Assembly (NCBI RefSeq): GCF_022201045.2
Contig: NC_068561.1
Coordinates: forward strand, 19,408,501-19,472,500
DNA from: Citrus sinensis
Lineage: Eukaryota; Streptophyta; Magnoliopsida; Sapindales; Rutaceae
Length of the DNA: 64,000 nt
Direction: 5' to 3'
The notes beneath the pieces are model-generated. The model was not told the DNA's origin and made no database searches. It saw nothing but the letters and a program-made list of their open reading frames with translations. Numbering within the stretch: the stretch's first letter is position 1; each line of letters starts with the position of its first letter. Position numbers and translations under genes: made by a program. Below, piece after piece: positions 10,388-19,949 of this stretch.

Positions 10388-10978
10388 TCACCTCGAGCTA
10401 CACATAGCTGTGACTAAAGATTCATAGTCTGATGAATCAAGACCAGTTAATATATGCATCACAAGATCATTTAACTCAATAGGTTTTCCAGCTAGAGCTA
10501 AAGTATCAGCTATGCGTTTTACTTTAACAAAATAATCAGACATATGCATGGCACCTTTCTTAATAGTTTGAATCTGCATTCTAAGTGTTTGAATTCTAGC
10601 TTGTGATTGAGAGATGAACATACTAGCAAGAGTCTCCCAAAGCTGTTTTGAAGTTGTAGAATCAATCACAGTAGCAAGCAGATTTTGCTGTATCGATGAC
10701 ATCATCCAACTCAGTAAGAGTTGGTCAGTCTTCATCCAAGCTACGAATTCTGGATTAACAGATCTGGATCCAGACTCAGTTAAAACTTCAGCTCCATTGT
10801 TGTTTCCAGAAGAAAGAAACTGCTCAGGACATTCTCGATCACCATTGATAAACCCTTCCAAACCGTTGCCTTTGATTGAAGTTAAAATTTGTGTGCGCCA
10901 CAGAATGAAGTTGTTTTGATCTAGCTTTACTGGCGTAACAAAACTGAAAGAGTTGTTGTTTTGAACTATATTTGCCAT
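10388..10978 (-). CDS. Copia gag N-terminal region
   Basis: 196 residues starting 4 bases past the primer-binding site (MANIVQNNNSFSF). It includes the typical Copia gag core: LDQNNFILWRTQI near the N-terminus, LLSWMMSSI, LWETLASMF and IKKGAMHMSDYFVKVKRIADTLA (shortened here to family signatures). Gag forms the virus-like particle coat. The frame ends at a TGA immediately downstream of SLVTAM, while the following bases in another frame continue the family's usual sequence into the pol ORF. A single small indel therefore separates gag from pol. Plant Copia elements normally use one continuous frame. Confidence 0.88.
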   Translation of the reverse strand: MANIVQNNNSFSFVTPVKLDQNNFILWRTQILTSIKGNGLEGFINGDRECPEQFLSSGNNNGAEVLTESGSRSVNPEFVAWMKTDQLLLSWMMSSIQQNLLATVIDSTTSKQLWETLASMFISQSQARIQTLRMQIQTIKKGAMHMSDYFVKVKRIADTLALAGKPIELNDLVMHILTGLDSSDYESLVTAMCSSR

Positions 10979-10981
10979 TTA

Positions 10982-10995
10982 TGGCTCTGATACCA
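10982..10995 (-). other. Primer-binding site, initiator Met-tRNA type
   Basis: Minus strand reads TGGTATCAGAGCCA immediately inside the 5' LTR, the standard plant Copia site complementary to the 3' end of initiator methionine tRNA. Confidence 0.93.
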
Positions 10996-11365
10996 TGAAA
11001 GAAACTTAGTTCTATATTGTTTGGTAGGCTAGAAAATGAAAGAAAATAAAAGAAAAGCTTTGCAAAGAAAACTGTTAGATCTTTGTATTATTTCAAGCTC
11101 GCTATTTAATGACTACAAATTGATATTTATATTGAGCTACAATCTCTTAACACACACACGAGATTGTTGCAACTCATAACCATTTGCTGTATAACTAACT
11201 TGACACATCAGCTCAACCAGCTAACTAACTTTGACAGGTCAGCTTAATGATTTGATCTGATACAACCAACTACATAGCAACATCATGCTCTGCTCCAGCT
11301 ACACTGCTCCAGCTGTACAGCAACATCATGCTCTGCTCCAGCTTCATTCATCTGATTCACTAACA
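10996..11365 (-). repeat. 5' LTR of the Copia element
   Basis: 370 bases, near-identical partner of 6067-6438: three substitutions and one fewer CA in the internal (CA)n. It carries the element's promoter and is followed by the GGTGG duplication at 11366-11370. Confidence 0.95.
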
Positions 11366-11741
11366 GGTGGCATTCAAATTTGCGAACCCGCGGCAACGAA
11401 GAACATGTGCTATGAATACAGAAGTTGCATTTGAAAAAGTCATAGAAGAAACCATCAGAAAGATCAGTGCAAGCATTGCAATAGTTATAGCTATTGAATT
11501 CCGCAATGAGAGTAAGAGGATGCTGCGGGTGAAGGAAGTGATTGATCTCATTGGGTAGCTCGGCGCAGGTTTTGTGAAGGAAATATTTGCACTCAACGCA
11601 ACCGTAGTGGCCAGCAGGGCTAATACTTGATAAATTCTCCCCGCATGGTGAGCAGCAAGTTTTGTCAATACTATGGTTATTGGTTTGCATATCATTATTG
11701 AAGATTAATGGATGATTGTGGCTGAAATGTTGAAGCTCCAT
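11366..11741 (-). pseudogene. DC1-domain gene, 5' part, disrupted by Copia
   Basis: Start codon at 11741 (MELQHFSHNHPLIFNN). It encodes DC1 domain 1 (HFSHNHPL, CCSPC, CVECKYFLHKTC) and domain 2 (HPQHPLTL, CNAC, CNFCIHSTC), then the first residues of domain 3 (KFEC) before the Copia 5' LTR interrupts it. The reading continues into the LTR for about 27 nonsense residues and stops at 11283. The missing end is at 5907-6061 and joins in frame. Intact DC1 proteins bind zinc through such repeats and are implicated in stress and hormone responses. This allele should make only a truncated two-domain product, if anything. Paralogues lie at 12.8, 15.7 and 18.5 kb. Confidence 0.88.
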
Positions 11742-12235
11742 CTTTTTTTCATCTCTCTGTGTTAAGCGGCTTCAGATTTGTGGTAGCATCCTAGCTTCGA
11801 TTGTGCATAAATATGTACAAAGGCTAATATGAAACATTCAATTGCCATTCTCGACCGGGATTTGAGTATTTAATTGGTCAATTGGTTGGGTAATTTTTGA
11901 CTAATAATTGCCCATCTTTCTTGATCTGATCGAATTCTTTTCAAAATTTCATTTACATTACGTGGCATACCATACGTTTCACCGAAGTTTTTCCTACTAT
12001 GTAACAGGTATCTCTGTATAACTATGTCTGCATGTAAAATTTTGGGCATAATCGGTACATGCACACACTTCAATTAGATTCATGCAGTGTGTGTATTTAG
12101 TGTTTCATGATTAGTAGTTAAGGGGTACGCATAACAAGATTTTAATTTTAACGTCATCTAGATTCTATATCAAGAGACTGAAACTATAAACTCTTTTTGA
12201 CCGCCGTTTAATATAATCAAACTCATCAAAGGCTT
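11742..12235. other. Intergenic, upstream of the disrupted DC1 gene
   Basis: This should contain the promoter of the DC1 gene starting at 11741. AT-rich, no clear TATA box chosen, no other gene seen. Confidence 0.4.
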
Positions 12236-12330
12236 AAGGGTGAAGGAGATTACGTCATTCACTTGCAATGCCTGCGGCAATAAGGGTGAAGGAGATTACG
12301 TATGAGCTGCTTACATGGACTGATTCAAAA
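12236..12330 (+). pseudogene. Small DC1 fragment, plus strand, with internal direct repeat
   Basis: Plus-strand translation includes SFTCNACGNKGEGDYV, a DC1 cysteine knuckle, then a stop. The 20-base string AAGGGTGAAGGAGATTACGT occurs just before and just after the knuckle. The core closely matches the minus-strand DC1 remnant near 13100-13125, so this looks like a short inverted copy of it. Confidence 0.55.
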
Positions 12331-12377
12331 AGACCACTAAATGAGAGAGAGAATATTAAACAGAAGTCAACCGTAAG

Positions 12378-12580
12378 CCTCTCTTGTGAGGATCAAGATC
12401 CTCTCCTGATCGGATCTTTATCTGAACAAGTGCTATTAATATAATTGATGATTAATAAATGAAAAAAAATAGTTAAATCTTAATTATTCACTAATACTAA
12501 AACACAAGTGGCACAAGATCTGTAAAAGATTAGAAGTGCTCAGATCAAGAGAGGATCTCAATCCCTCTTGCGACTAGTCA
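12378..12580. mobile_element. Possible MITE with imperfect terminal inverted repeats
   Basis: GATCAAGATCCTCTCCTGATC on the left pairs with GATCAAGAGAGGATCTCAATC on the right, allowing several mismatches, with AT-rich DNA between. About 200 bases, no coding capacity. I could not fix the outer ends or a target duplication, so the class is open. Confidence 0.4.
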
Positions 12581-12789
12581 TTCATTCAATTTTTTTATTA
12601 TTCCTCATGGGCGAAAGCAGAGATCATTGGAGATTCTAATCCATTAATAAATATCACATAGTTAGTGAAAGAGTTTGATTTGATCATTGATGAACAGAAT
12701 CTCTCTTCATATAATGTTTTATTTGAGTAAAACGCATTGGTAATTTGTAGTTGTAAAAAGAAAATTCATTGAACAAATATCTCAGAACT

Positions 12790-13860
12790 TAGGTGGATTC
12801 AGATTCAATCGCCCACGCCCATTGTCCCTGAAGTTTATATTGCACAACTACATAGGGAAACGAAATTGCAATCTGGACAGTAGTAACCTCCATACTCTGT
12901 ATTCACTTCACTCTCGACAAATTCCATGATCTCTCCAGCCGGCCGGATGACTCATTTTGATGATCATGAGCAAATTAAATGTGAGCCAGGGGATGATCAT
13001 GCTGTGCAATCTTGACAGTGTTTGGTAAAACATGCAACTTTTGTGAAACTTTACTTGCACACAGCGCAGAAGAAAGGAGATTGATCATCTTCATCGACAC
13101 CTTCATTGCCTCAGGCATTGCAAGTGAATGACATAAATCTCATGAAGTGAATGTATTGGTGCTTGTGAACTTCAGGCTCAATGATGCAAGGCAGCATAGC
13201 ACACTTGATGTCAAGTTCATACCTGCAATTAGAACAACCATAAACAAAACTAAGGCAAAATTTTCTGCAGAAACAACAAAAGCAATGTATCCAAGCAGCA
13301 GATGGAGATTCTTTAAAGGAACTAAAGGGCGTTTGCCGGCAAAAGGATTCTTAATCTTGTGCGGCAGCTCCGCATAAGTCTTATCAAGCATGAAGTCATC
13401 GCATTGGTAGCAATTATAACTCGGATCCATCAGTACTTTTTCCCCCCATCCAAAGCATAATATTTGTTCGTTGTAGTTCTTATTATCTTCATTGAAGAGC
13501 AGGGGATGCAATGCCTGTCACAAAAATGTTTGAGACGGCATTTAGAAAATGGAGCATCCATCATTGTTTGAATATTCAATCTCTATTGCTATGTCATCTT
13601 CTCGATCATCAAGGATGATATCCTTCACACCAGCCTTGCTTTGTGCTCCATATCTTCAAATTCTACAGCTTCTTCTTCTACTTCAGAGCACAGAGCACGA
13701 ATATGTAGTGTCAATTAAGGAAGTCAAAACCGTAAATCACATTTGAAACATAGTTGCATTCAGAACAGCAGTAACATCCATGGTCTACAATGATTTCACC
13801 ATTGCAAACACGGCAATTTCAGTCATTGAATCCGTTTTGGAGAAGGAAAAAATCTGAAGC
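12790..13860 (-). pseudogene. Decayed DC1-domain gene
   Basis: Across about 1 kb of the minus strand, DC1 signatures occur in order but in shifting frames and with stops. Near 13.75-13.82 kb: CRVCNGEI and CYCCSECNYVS. At 13.38-13.51 kb: HPLLFNEDNKNY and CYQCDDFMLDKTYAELP, with the usual Cys of the C-terminal part replaced by Tyr. At 13.15-13.25 kb: YELDIKCAMLP. Near 13.1 kb: MSFTCNAC. Near 12.85-12.9 kb: GGYYCPDCNF. The longest open stretch is 123 residues (13140-13511). This is a multi-domain DC1 gene of the long CHP-rich type that has lost its frame several times. It lies between the split and the intact DC1 genes, so the family here expanded in tandem. Confidence 0.75.
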
Positions 13861-14675
13861 TTTTAATTTGCTTCAGAACAGACCAAGGCACTGAATCAAA
13901 ATCTAAGTGTTCATAAAATTACTAATAAATTATAAGAGCTCTAAAAATCCTAGTAGAATTCCAGAAACAGAGATCATATCTAAACCCTGAAGTAAGAAAC
14001 CAATAATGATGAATAATTAAGTGATTCATCGTAAAGAATTATAAAATGAATAGAACAAAAATGAAAAAAATAATAATTTAATTGGTAATTACAATGAGTA
14101 GTTGCTACTTGCTATAAATTGAGTTATAAAAGAATCGAAAACTAAGATGAGCTGTGGCTAATCCTTAATCCTTACCTTAAAATAGAATAATTACAATTTC
14201 TCAACTTAAGTATACATATAAGAAACGCATAAAAGCAAAAGAATAAACCATACACTAATTAAGTGGTTTCTATCAGTAAAACAAAATATGAAAGATGGGA
14301 TTCGATTCTCTCCAGAGCGTGGAAGAAAAACTCTGAAGATGTACCTGAAAAAAATAATAAAAAAGGCACCAAATAAACCAAGCATTAAGTAACAGATTAT
14401 CTATGTAAATATTCGGTAAAAGCTGGCAAATTTTTATTCTCAGCTCAATTAGTTCTATGTCCTTGAAGCCTTTAAACATTTCAGCCACCGAGCTGCATAT
14501 ATCAAGGAGTTAATAGTGGCTTCAGGTGCGATTAAAGCATAATGGGTTCAGCCTAGGGTCACAAGCAACAAAAGCTGTTTCTCTACAAAACATGCAACGA
14601 AACATCAAGCCCTGTGCAACACCCGTTTCACCCAAAACAAGCCCTCACGTCTGATAATAAAAAACTTCTAATTAA
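13861..14675. other. Intergenic between DC1 remnant and small ORF
   Basis: AT-rich. A 71-codon minus-strand ORF (14273-14488) has no recognisable family signature and biased composition; not called. Nothing else seen. Confidence 0.4.
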
Positions 14676-14840
14676 TTAAGAGGTGGGAGCCTGTTTTAGA
14701 TGAACGGGTGTGGTACCTGACAAGAAGGTTCGATGCATGTTTTGTCTCAAGAAAAAGCTTGCATCGTTAACAACGTCAGGATGGACCCAAGATGCGTTAC
14801 TCGCATCCGAAGCAGTGAGTACTGCCGGCGTCCTCGCCAT
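14676..14840 (-). CDS. Short unassigned ORF, 54 codons
   Basis: Starts MARTPAVLTASDASNASWV and ends KQAPTS. It stands out from its surroundings by higher GC and gene-like codon use. A possible splice donor (G/GTACC) occurs near its end, so it could be a first exon whose next exon lies around 14.5 kb. I do not recognise the product. It could equally be a relic of a larger gene. Confidence 0.22.
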   Translation of the reverse strand: MARTPAVLTASDASNASWVHPDVVNDASFFLRQNMHRTFLSGTTPVHLKQAPTS

Positions 14841-14880
14841 CTGAGAGACTGGAAATGGTGATGGGGTTTTGCTTTTGCTT

Positions 14881-15700
14881 TTGAATGATACTGTTTGACT
14901 AAATATGTGTTATGAACATTGGGTGCCTTACGAGCACTGGATACCTTATCCGATTACGTAAACAAATAATATTATTAACAGCTGTATCCACTATCGATTT
15001 TTTCTAGGTTGAGTCATAAATCTGACTTTTATGAATTTAATAGTCAGCTGCTACATCCTAGGGCATGTCTTTGCACGACGGTAAGAAAAAAATTATTATA
15101 TGGGTTGGGTGGTGTCGTGCTGGAGTGTAGCTGGAGTTCCAAATTTTTGCATAATTTTATTTTATAAAATTAAAAATAGTATAGTCTAAATGATTGTATT
15201 CAATAATTTTTTAATTTGTATTATTTAATTAATTTAAATTTATATTAATTTGATATCCATATTTATAATTCTATTATCACTCGTTGTTGTGAAATCATCA
15301 GTCATATTCTATAACTTTTAAAAATATAATAATTAAAATTTGATTATAAATATTGGGGTGTATGATGAAATCTTTCTAATCCCTATGGAATTGGCAAGAA
15401 CCACACGACTAGACCAAATGCCCTTCATCCTGAACATGATTATTATATTACGATTAATTATTGATTTTAAGGATTTAAGAAGTTTTTACATCTAATTTTA
15501 TTAACTCATTAAAGTTTCTAACTGTTTCTAAATCAACTAAAGAGAGAGCGATTTAAAGAAAATCTCAATTGTTTAATTTCCAAGTGCAAACCAAATTATT
15601 GAAAACTAAAACAAAAATGATATTTTCAAACAATTTTCTCTCCCACAGTCCTCGACAGCAAGTTTATTCATTATTAAAACAACTCAATTAAGGCTTAAAT
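14881..15700. other. Intergenic
   Basis: AT-rich spacer downstream of the intact DC1 gene. No gene, no bounded repeat recognised. Confidence 0.4.
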
Positions 15701-15722
15701 TTTCAGATAGATTAGAACAATT

Positions 15723-16463
15723 TCAAACAAGAGAGCTGAGATTAAATGAAGACATCATTTTAGCAAGTTCCTGAGTCATCTGCATCTCAAGCTGAAGCCT
15801 TTGTAGTTCAAGCTGAGCTTCCAGAACTGGGTCTTCAATCTCTGTTCGCTCAGTTTGATTCTGCTGACTGGACCCAGAAGCACTTTCTTCCTTTTGATAA
15901 GCTGCAGAATTTGGCTCTGGCTTTGCACTGGCACTATTGTTGAGGTTCCTGGTACAAGAAACATGTGCATGGAAGTTGCAAGCAAAACAATTATAAGACC
16001 AAAAGCACTTTTGGTCAATCTGCTTATGACAAATATCGCAAACATAACTAGATGATTCATAATGATGCGCTGCAGGCAAAGCATAACTAAGGCTAAGACT
16101 ATGAAAATGAGAATCATGGATTAAAATTTCAGGCAAGAAAGCACATTGAACATGGAGATCAAAATCACACAAGGGGCAGCAGAATGAAAAAGCACTTCCA
16201 GGTTCACCGCATGCATTGCACAAGAAGTTGCCGGCGGAGTAGGTGGTGGTGGGGACGAGGGTGAGGTGGTGCATAGGATGAGATGTGTGCTGCATTGCGC
16301 AGCTTGCATTTCCACATTGTTCATGCAGGAAGAATTTGCATTCCCAGCATCCGTATGCTGATCCTGAGATGATTAATTCGCAGGCTGAGCAGCTATATTC
16401 ATTGCCGTGCTGCACTTGATAAATTCTTAGGTTATGTGGGTGGCTAAAATGCTTGTACTCCAT
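15723..16463 (-). CDS. DC1-domain protein, three zinc-binding modules plus coiled tail
   Basis: 246 residues, uninterrupted, starting MEYKHFSHPHNL. DC1 module 1 at about 5-50 (HFSHPHNL, CSAC, CWECKFFLHEQC); module 2 at about 58-107 (HTSHPMHHLTL, CNAC, CPLCDFDLHVQC); module 3 at about 119-170 (HFHSLSLSYALP, CDIC, CFACNFHAHVSC). All zinc ligands expected of the family are present. A Ser/Glu-rich linker follows, then a Leu/Gln/Met helix at about 211-240 (VLEAQLELQRLQLEMQMTQE) with heptad spacing, likely a coiled coil for self-association. No signal peptide, so cytosolic or nuclear. The molecular role of DC1 proteins is poorly known; some respond to pathogens or ABA. This is the only complete DC1 gene in the left cluster. 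Confidence 0.9.
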   Translation of the reverse strand: MEYKHFSHPHNLRIYQVQHGNEYSCSACELIISGSAYGCWECKFFLHEQCGNASCAMQHTSHPMHHLTLVPTTTYSAGNFLCNACGEPGSAFSFCCPLCDFDLHVQCAFLPEILIHDSHFHSLSLSYALPAAHHYESSSYVCDICHKQIDQKCFWSYNCFACNFHAHVSCTRNLNNSASAKPEPNSAAYQKEESASGSSQQNQTERTEIEDPVLEAQLELQRLQLEMQMTQELAKMMSSFNLSSLV

Positions 16464-16526
16464 TGATTTAGTTTCTCTCAGTTTTCTTCACTGTGATTCG
16501 ATTAATTAACAAGATCAGCTAGCTAG

Positions 16527-16552
16527 AGTATATATAATTATATATATAAACC
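16527..16552 (-). promoter_or_regulatory. TATA-rich promoter of the intact DC1 gene
   Basis: A run of TATATATAATTATATATA on the minus strand, about 65-90 bases upstream of the ATG at 16463, in the right place for a core promoter. Confidence 0.45.
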
Positions 16553-16559
16553 TGTAGCT

Positions 16560-18440
16560 AATTTCTCAAATCAAATGGACCAAGTCAAGTTTCACCAATT
16601 AATATAGCTCATGGCTAGCTAATAAACAGATTTGTTCATGTACATAAACTCAAGTTGATGATTGTTAATCACTTATTACTAATTATATTCAACTATGATG
16701 GTTGAACAATTCAACTGCCAATAGAATATATGCATTGACTTACGCAAGTTATGGGAAGTTTCGCATCGTTGCAAGTGACTTTTAATCTCAAGTGGTTTAG
16801 GTCTTATAAGAACCTACAAGAGTATGATGCCATAAGTCAATGTTATTATTATTTTCGTTTTCTTATGCATTGACTAAATTAAATACTGCGATGAGGTAAT
16901 AGTCATTTCGGTCTATCGCTAAATTCTTTGCTGGATAAAAATGTGAGCTTGAAGTCATAAGATGCTAGTGTTATTTTTGACAAGAAAAGAGATTAGAATA
17001 ATATACTCTGTTCAGCAAAAAGCCTAAGCATAAAGTACAAGAATTCAATAAGAAGAAAATAAAGAATATTGAACAAATGATCTAGAGGATGGTTGAACCA
17101 CCAAATAGAGCTTAAAAAAAAAATTCATTAGTCTTTTTCAAAAAGAATTGTTGGAAGATATTTGTTAATTAATCGTTGCCCTTTGCCCACGTTGAGTCAA
17201 GTTTGTAACCATAAAGTACTCTTCAGCTTTCAGTCATAAGTGCTGTTTGGTTGGTGAATAATCTAAAGGGTACTGGCAAAGAGATTATTTGGATAGATCA
17301 ACATATCCAGATTTTGAAGTTAGACATGTCCCTCGTACCTCAAATTCTACGGCTCATTATTTAGCTAAATTAGTTTTGTAAATTCGTTATTTTTTGGGTC
17401 TTGGTGGGAAGATTCCTTCCAATATTTTCTGATAATTTCGTTGCTGTTTTGTTGAAGATTTGAGTTGCTATTTCAAAATACTAATATCCCATATTACTTA
17501 GAGAAAAGAACACAAATTGATTTATTTTATCACACAATCACTATCCCAAAACTTGTCTCTTTGTTTCTTCTTTCTTCTTCATTTTTATATACTTTCTATG
17601 TTCTTAAGAATTCTTAAAAACATAGTGTTTTTTAAGGACAGTAATGTGGCACGCCTTGACTATTTGTTATTATAAATTTTCGCTCGTATTACCATCATGT
17701 TTGAATGCAGATTTTTTTTTAAAAAAAAAAAGAAAAAGAAAAAGAAAAAAAGCTTGTGACCAGGGCAGTTGAAATAAAAAAGCTCCAACTTTAGTGTGAG
17801 TTAGATTTGAGAACTCTAGAACTCTGTAGCACTTTAAGAGGTTCTCCTAGCTAGTTCCATTAACTAGCACCGACAATTTACAATGGCTTTGATACAGTTT
17901 TAAAAGGGGAAAAATAATCGAAATTCTATTCAAGAGGGGAAGAAAAATGAATTATTTTACCCTCTCAGTCTCAGTGAGGGACTCGTATTTCATGCTAACG
18001 TGACCTTGGGTCGAGAAAAATCTTTGATATTATTAAATAACAATATAAACATAATTGGATCTTAGTTATATTGTCATTATTAAACAGGTGACACAAAATA
18101 TTTAAATGATCAACATAGCTTCAAAACCAAAATGAGTCTATGGAGTCAGGGCTGTGTAAAGTGTAATTTGTGAAGTTCATCATAGCTTCAAAACCATTAT
18201 CATACGCTTAATTTGTGAAGTTCATCTCCCGTTGAAATTTTGCAAGTATCCAAGTCAACATTAAAACCAGACGCAGAATTATCTCTTGGCTTTTTATCGA
18301 AACGAACCAAAAAAAAAAAAACCAAAACATACGAATAATTTAATTTCTATCTGCAAGCCAAATAACTCTACTGAGTTATTTGTTATGTTTAATTATCAAA
18401 TTATGAAATGAAACGAACTGAAAAATCTTTTAATTTGTTG
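16560..18440. other. Intergenic
   Basis: AT-rich, no gene recognised. Contains an A/AAAAG-rich purine tract at 17718-17751, and a short direct repeat around 18112-18222 in which CATAGCTTCAAAACCA and AATTTGTGAAGTTCAT each occur twice. Confidence 0.45.
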
Positions 18441-18459
18441 CAAAAGATTCTTTAATTGA

Positions 18460-18920
18460 TGTCCTCATCCTATATGTCCAGGAGCATTGATTGATGCATT
18501 AATCTGGGCAAGTTGCTGGTTAAATGAATCACTCTGAGTTTCGACAACCGGGCGTCCAGATGACGACGATGTTGGCTTCGGTTGATTCATCATAATTGAA
18601 ACATTGTAAATACCTACTTTATGAGATCCCAGATGCGGCACCGTTTCATGTCCAACATCAAAGATTGTATTTGCTTGATAGGCAGCTTCTTGCTGCATCT
18701 ACATAGTGGCGCGAGTAGTGTGCCCATGAAAATTGCATTGCAACTATATGTCCACAACTTGAAGTCCAAATTTCTGTGGCACATATCACAAGAACGTGAC
18801 AGAGCCTCATTATTTGGAAGAGCATAACTGAGGCTGAGCTCATGTGGACGAGCTTCATGTTTTTTCCATTCGAGGCAACTAACCACTTTTCTCGTAATTC
18901 CATATTTCCATTAACCACTG
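18460..18920 (-). pseudogene. 5'-truncated, frameshifted DC1 gene
   Basis: Minus-strand frames between 18.92 and 18.62 kb carry the third DC1 module only: HELSLSYALP, CDMCHRNLDFK, WTYSCNA and FMGTLLAPLCR, with a frame change in the middle. A downstream frame (18465-18698) encodes a Ser/Gln-rich tail ending NAPGHIG. The module resembles module 3 of the intact gene at 15.7 kb (HSLSLSYALP, CDICHKQ). Modules 1 and 2 are absent. It is a relic of a tandem duplicate. Confidence 0.75.
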
Positions 18921-19034
18921 TGAAAGAATCTGAAATAAAAAATATTTTACCTTTGGATTCATTTAAAAGGATAAAACAATGTTTTGGGAGGCTCTTGGGA
19001 TAAATAATTTTGTAATCTTAAATTATTTTATGGC

Positions 19035-19280
19035 GGTTGATCGTAATTAACGAAAAAGTGGCTAATTGATATAAAATTAAAACTTAAGATGGTTCTAAAA
19101 TATTATCAAAAATCATGGTGGTTACTTACACTTTTGATATTCTTGAGATGGTTGAGGAATAGTTTTCCTAGATTCTTTAACGGCAGTTAATGGAAACACG
19201 ATTAGTTGATATAAAATTAAAAATTGAGGTGATTCTGAGATATTATCAAAAATTTGTATTCTTAAGGTGGTTGGAGATAA
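19035..19280. repeat. Two degenerate tandem copies of about 150 bases
   Basis: GATATAAAATTAAAA...ATTATCAAAAAT occurs near 19068-19113 and again near 19208-19253, each followed by a GGTGGTT motif. It is a local direct duplication in non-coding DNA. Confidence 0.5.
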
Positions 19281-19489
19281 TATCCTTATAATAATTGATG
19301 AGTTGAGAAGCAGTTTTGTATTGAGCGATCCCAATCTGATGCAAGATGAAAGCCCATCTCACCTTAGAAGAAAGCTTCGACTTCCTTTAATGAATTAAGG
19401 AAAATGTTATTCGCTTTCAAGAAGTACTTGGCTAGAAGAAACAGTGATTCAGTGATTCAGTGATTCACAGTTGTGATATATATATATAT

Positions 19490-19631
19490 AAAGTGCGTAC
19501 ACCTACATTTTTCTTAATGTAGATACATTTTTAAACTATGCGGTTTAAAAGAGATAAAACTAACTTTCTTAAATCTTGTGGTTTTAAAGTGTGTCCGCAT
19601 GAAAAAAAAAAAATGAGGGCACCCGCACTAG

Positions 19632-19688
<57 letters not shown>

Positions 19689-19690
19689 TA
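19490..19690 (-). repeat. Dispersed AT-rich repeat ending in (TA)n, copy 1
   Basis: Contains TTTTAAAGTGTGTCCGCATGAAAA and ends at a (TA)24-like microsatellite (19639-19685). A diverged copy in opposite orientation lies at 24158-24330, also directly beside a TA-rich tract. Probably a small non-autonomous element family with a microsatellite end. ORFs called across the (TA)n are artefacts. Confidence 0.5.
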
Positions 19691-19778
19691 AGCAACAAAA
19701 TAACACTTATTAAGTACACGGTAATACGCTCACAAACTTTCAAATGCTAAGGGTTTGTGTTTGACATGTACATGGCTG

Positions 19779-19948
19779 ATGGCTTCAAAGGATTCAGTAT
19801 CAGAAGCCCTTTTACTCTCCCTCAACCTTCGCTTCTTCACTTAATTTTTCTCACCTCTATCTCGTCTTCGGCTGCTGAGGAAGTGAAGGGGAGGTTGACG
19901 GAGAGCAAAGAGGCTTTTGACAGTGAAGCGTACTTTAACGTAGTGTGA
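19779..19948 (+). pseudogene. 8-cysteine secreted protein gene, 5' fragment
   Basis: Plus-strand ATG at 19779 opens MASKDSVSEALLLSLNLRFF, then a stop; a shifted frame continues LTSISSSAAEE. This parallels the signal peptide of the intact paralogues at 21.3 and 47.8 kb (MASTSKESKSKALLLSVNL; SIPSSAEE). The similarity ends at the signal-peptide cleavage region and no cysteine domain follows. It is an inverted, truncated copy, 1.4 kb from the intact gene and pointing towards it. Confidence 0.65.
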
Positions 19949-19949
19949 G

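Larger units (their letters stand above)
6067..11365 (-). mobile_element. Young Ty1/copia LTR retrotransposon
   Basis: About 5.3 kb, minus orientation: 5' LTR 10996-11365, primer-binding site 10982-10995, gag, pol, polypurine tract, 3' LTR 6067-6438. The element starts TGTTAG and ends CTTTCA on its own strand, flanked by a perfect 5-bp duplication GGTGG (6062-6066 and 11366-11370). Protease-integrase-RT-RNase H order is Copia type. The LTRs differ by three substitutions and one CA dinucleotide over about 370 bases, so it is recent: roughly 0.3 million years if a rate of 1.3e-8 per site per year is assumed. Two reading-frame breaks (near 10388 and 6718) mean this copy does not encode a continuous gag-pol polyprotein. 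It landed inside a DC1 gene. Confidence 0.95.

Noticed and set aside
11283..11365. C-terminal 27 residues of the 152-codon DC1 ORF
   Set aside because: They are translated from the Copia LTR and are not part of the original protein.
19531..19750. ORFs on both strands through the (TA)n tract
   Set aside because: Tyr/Ile repeats are produced by the microsatellite. No gene-like composition outside it.
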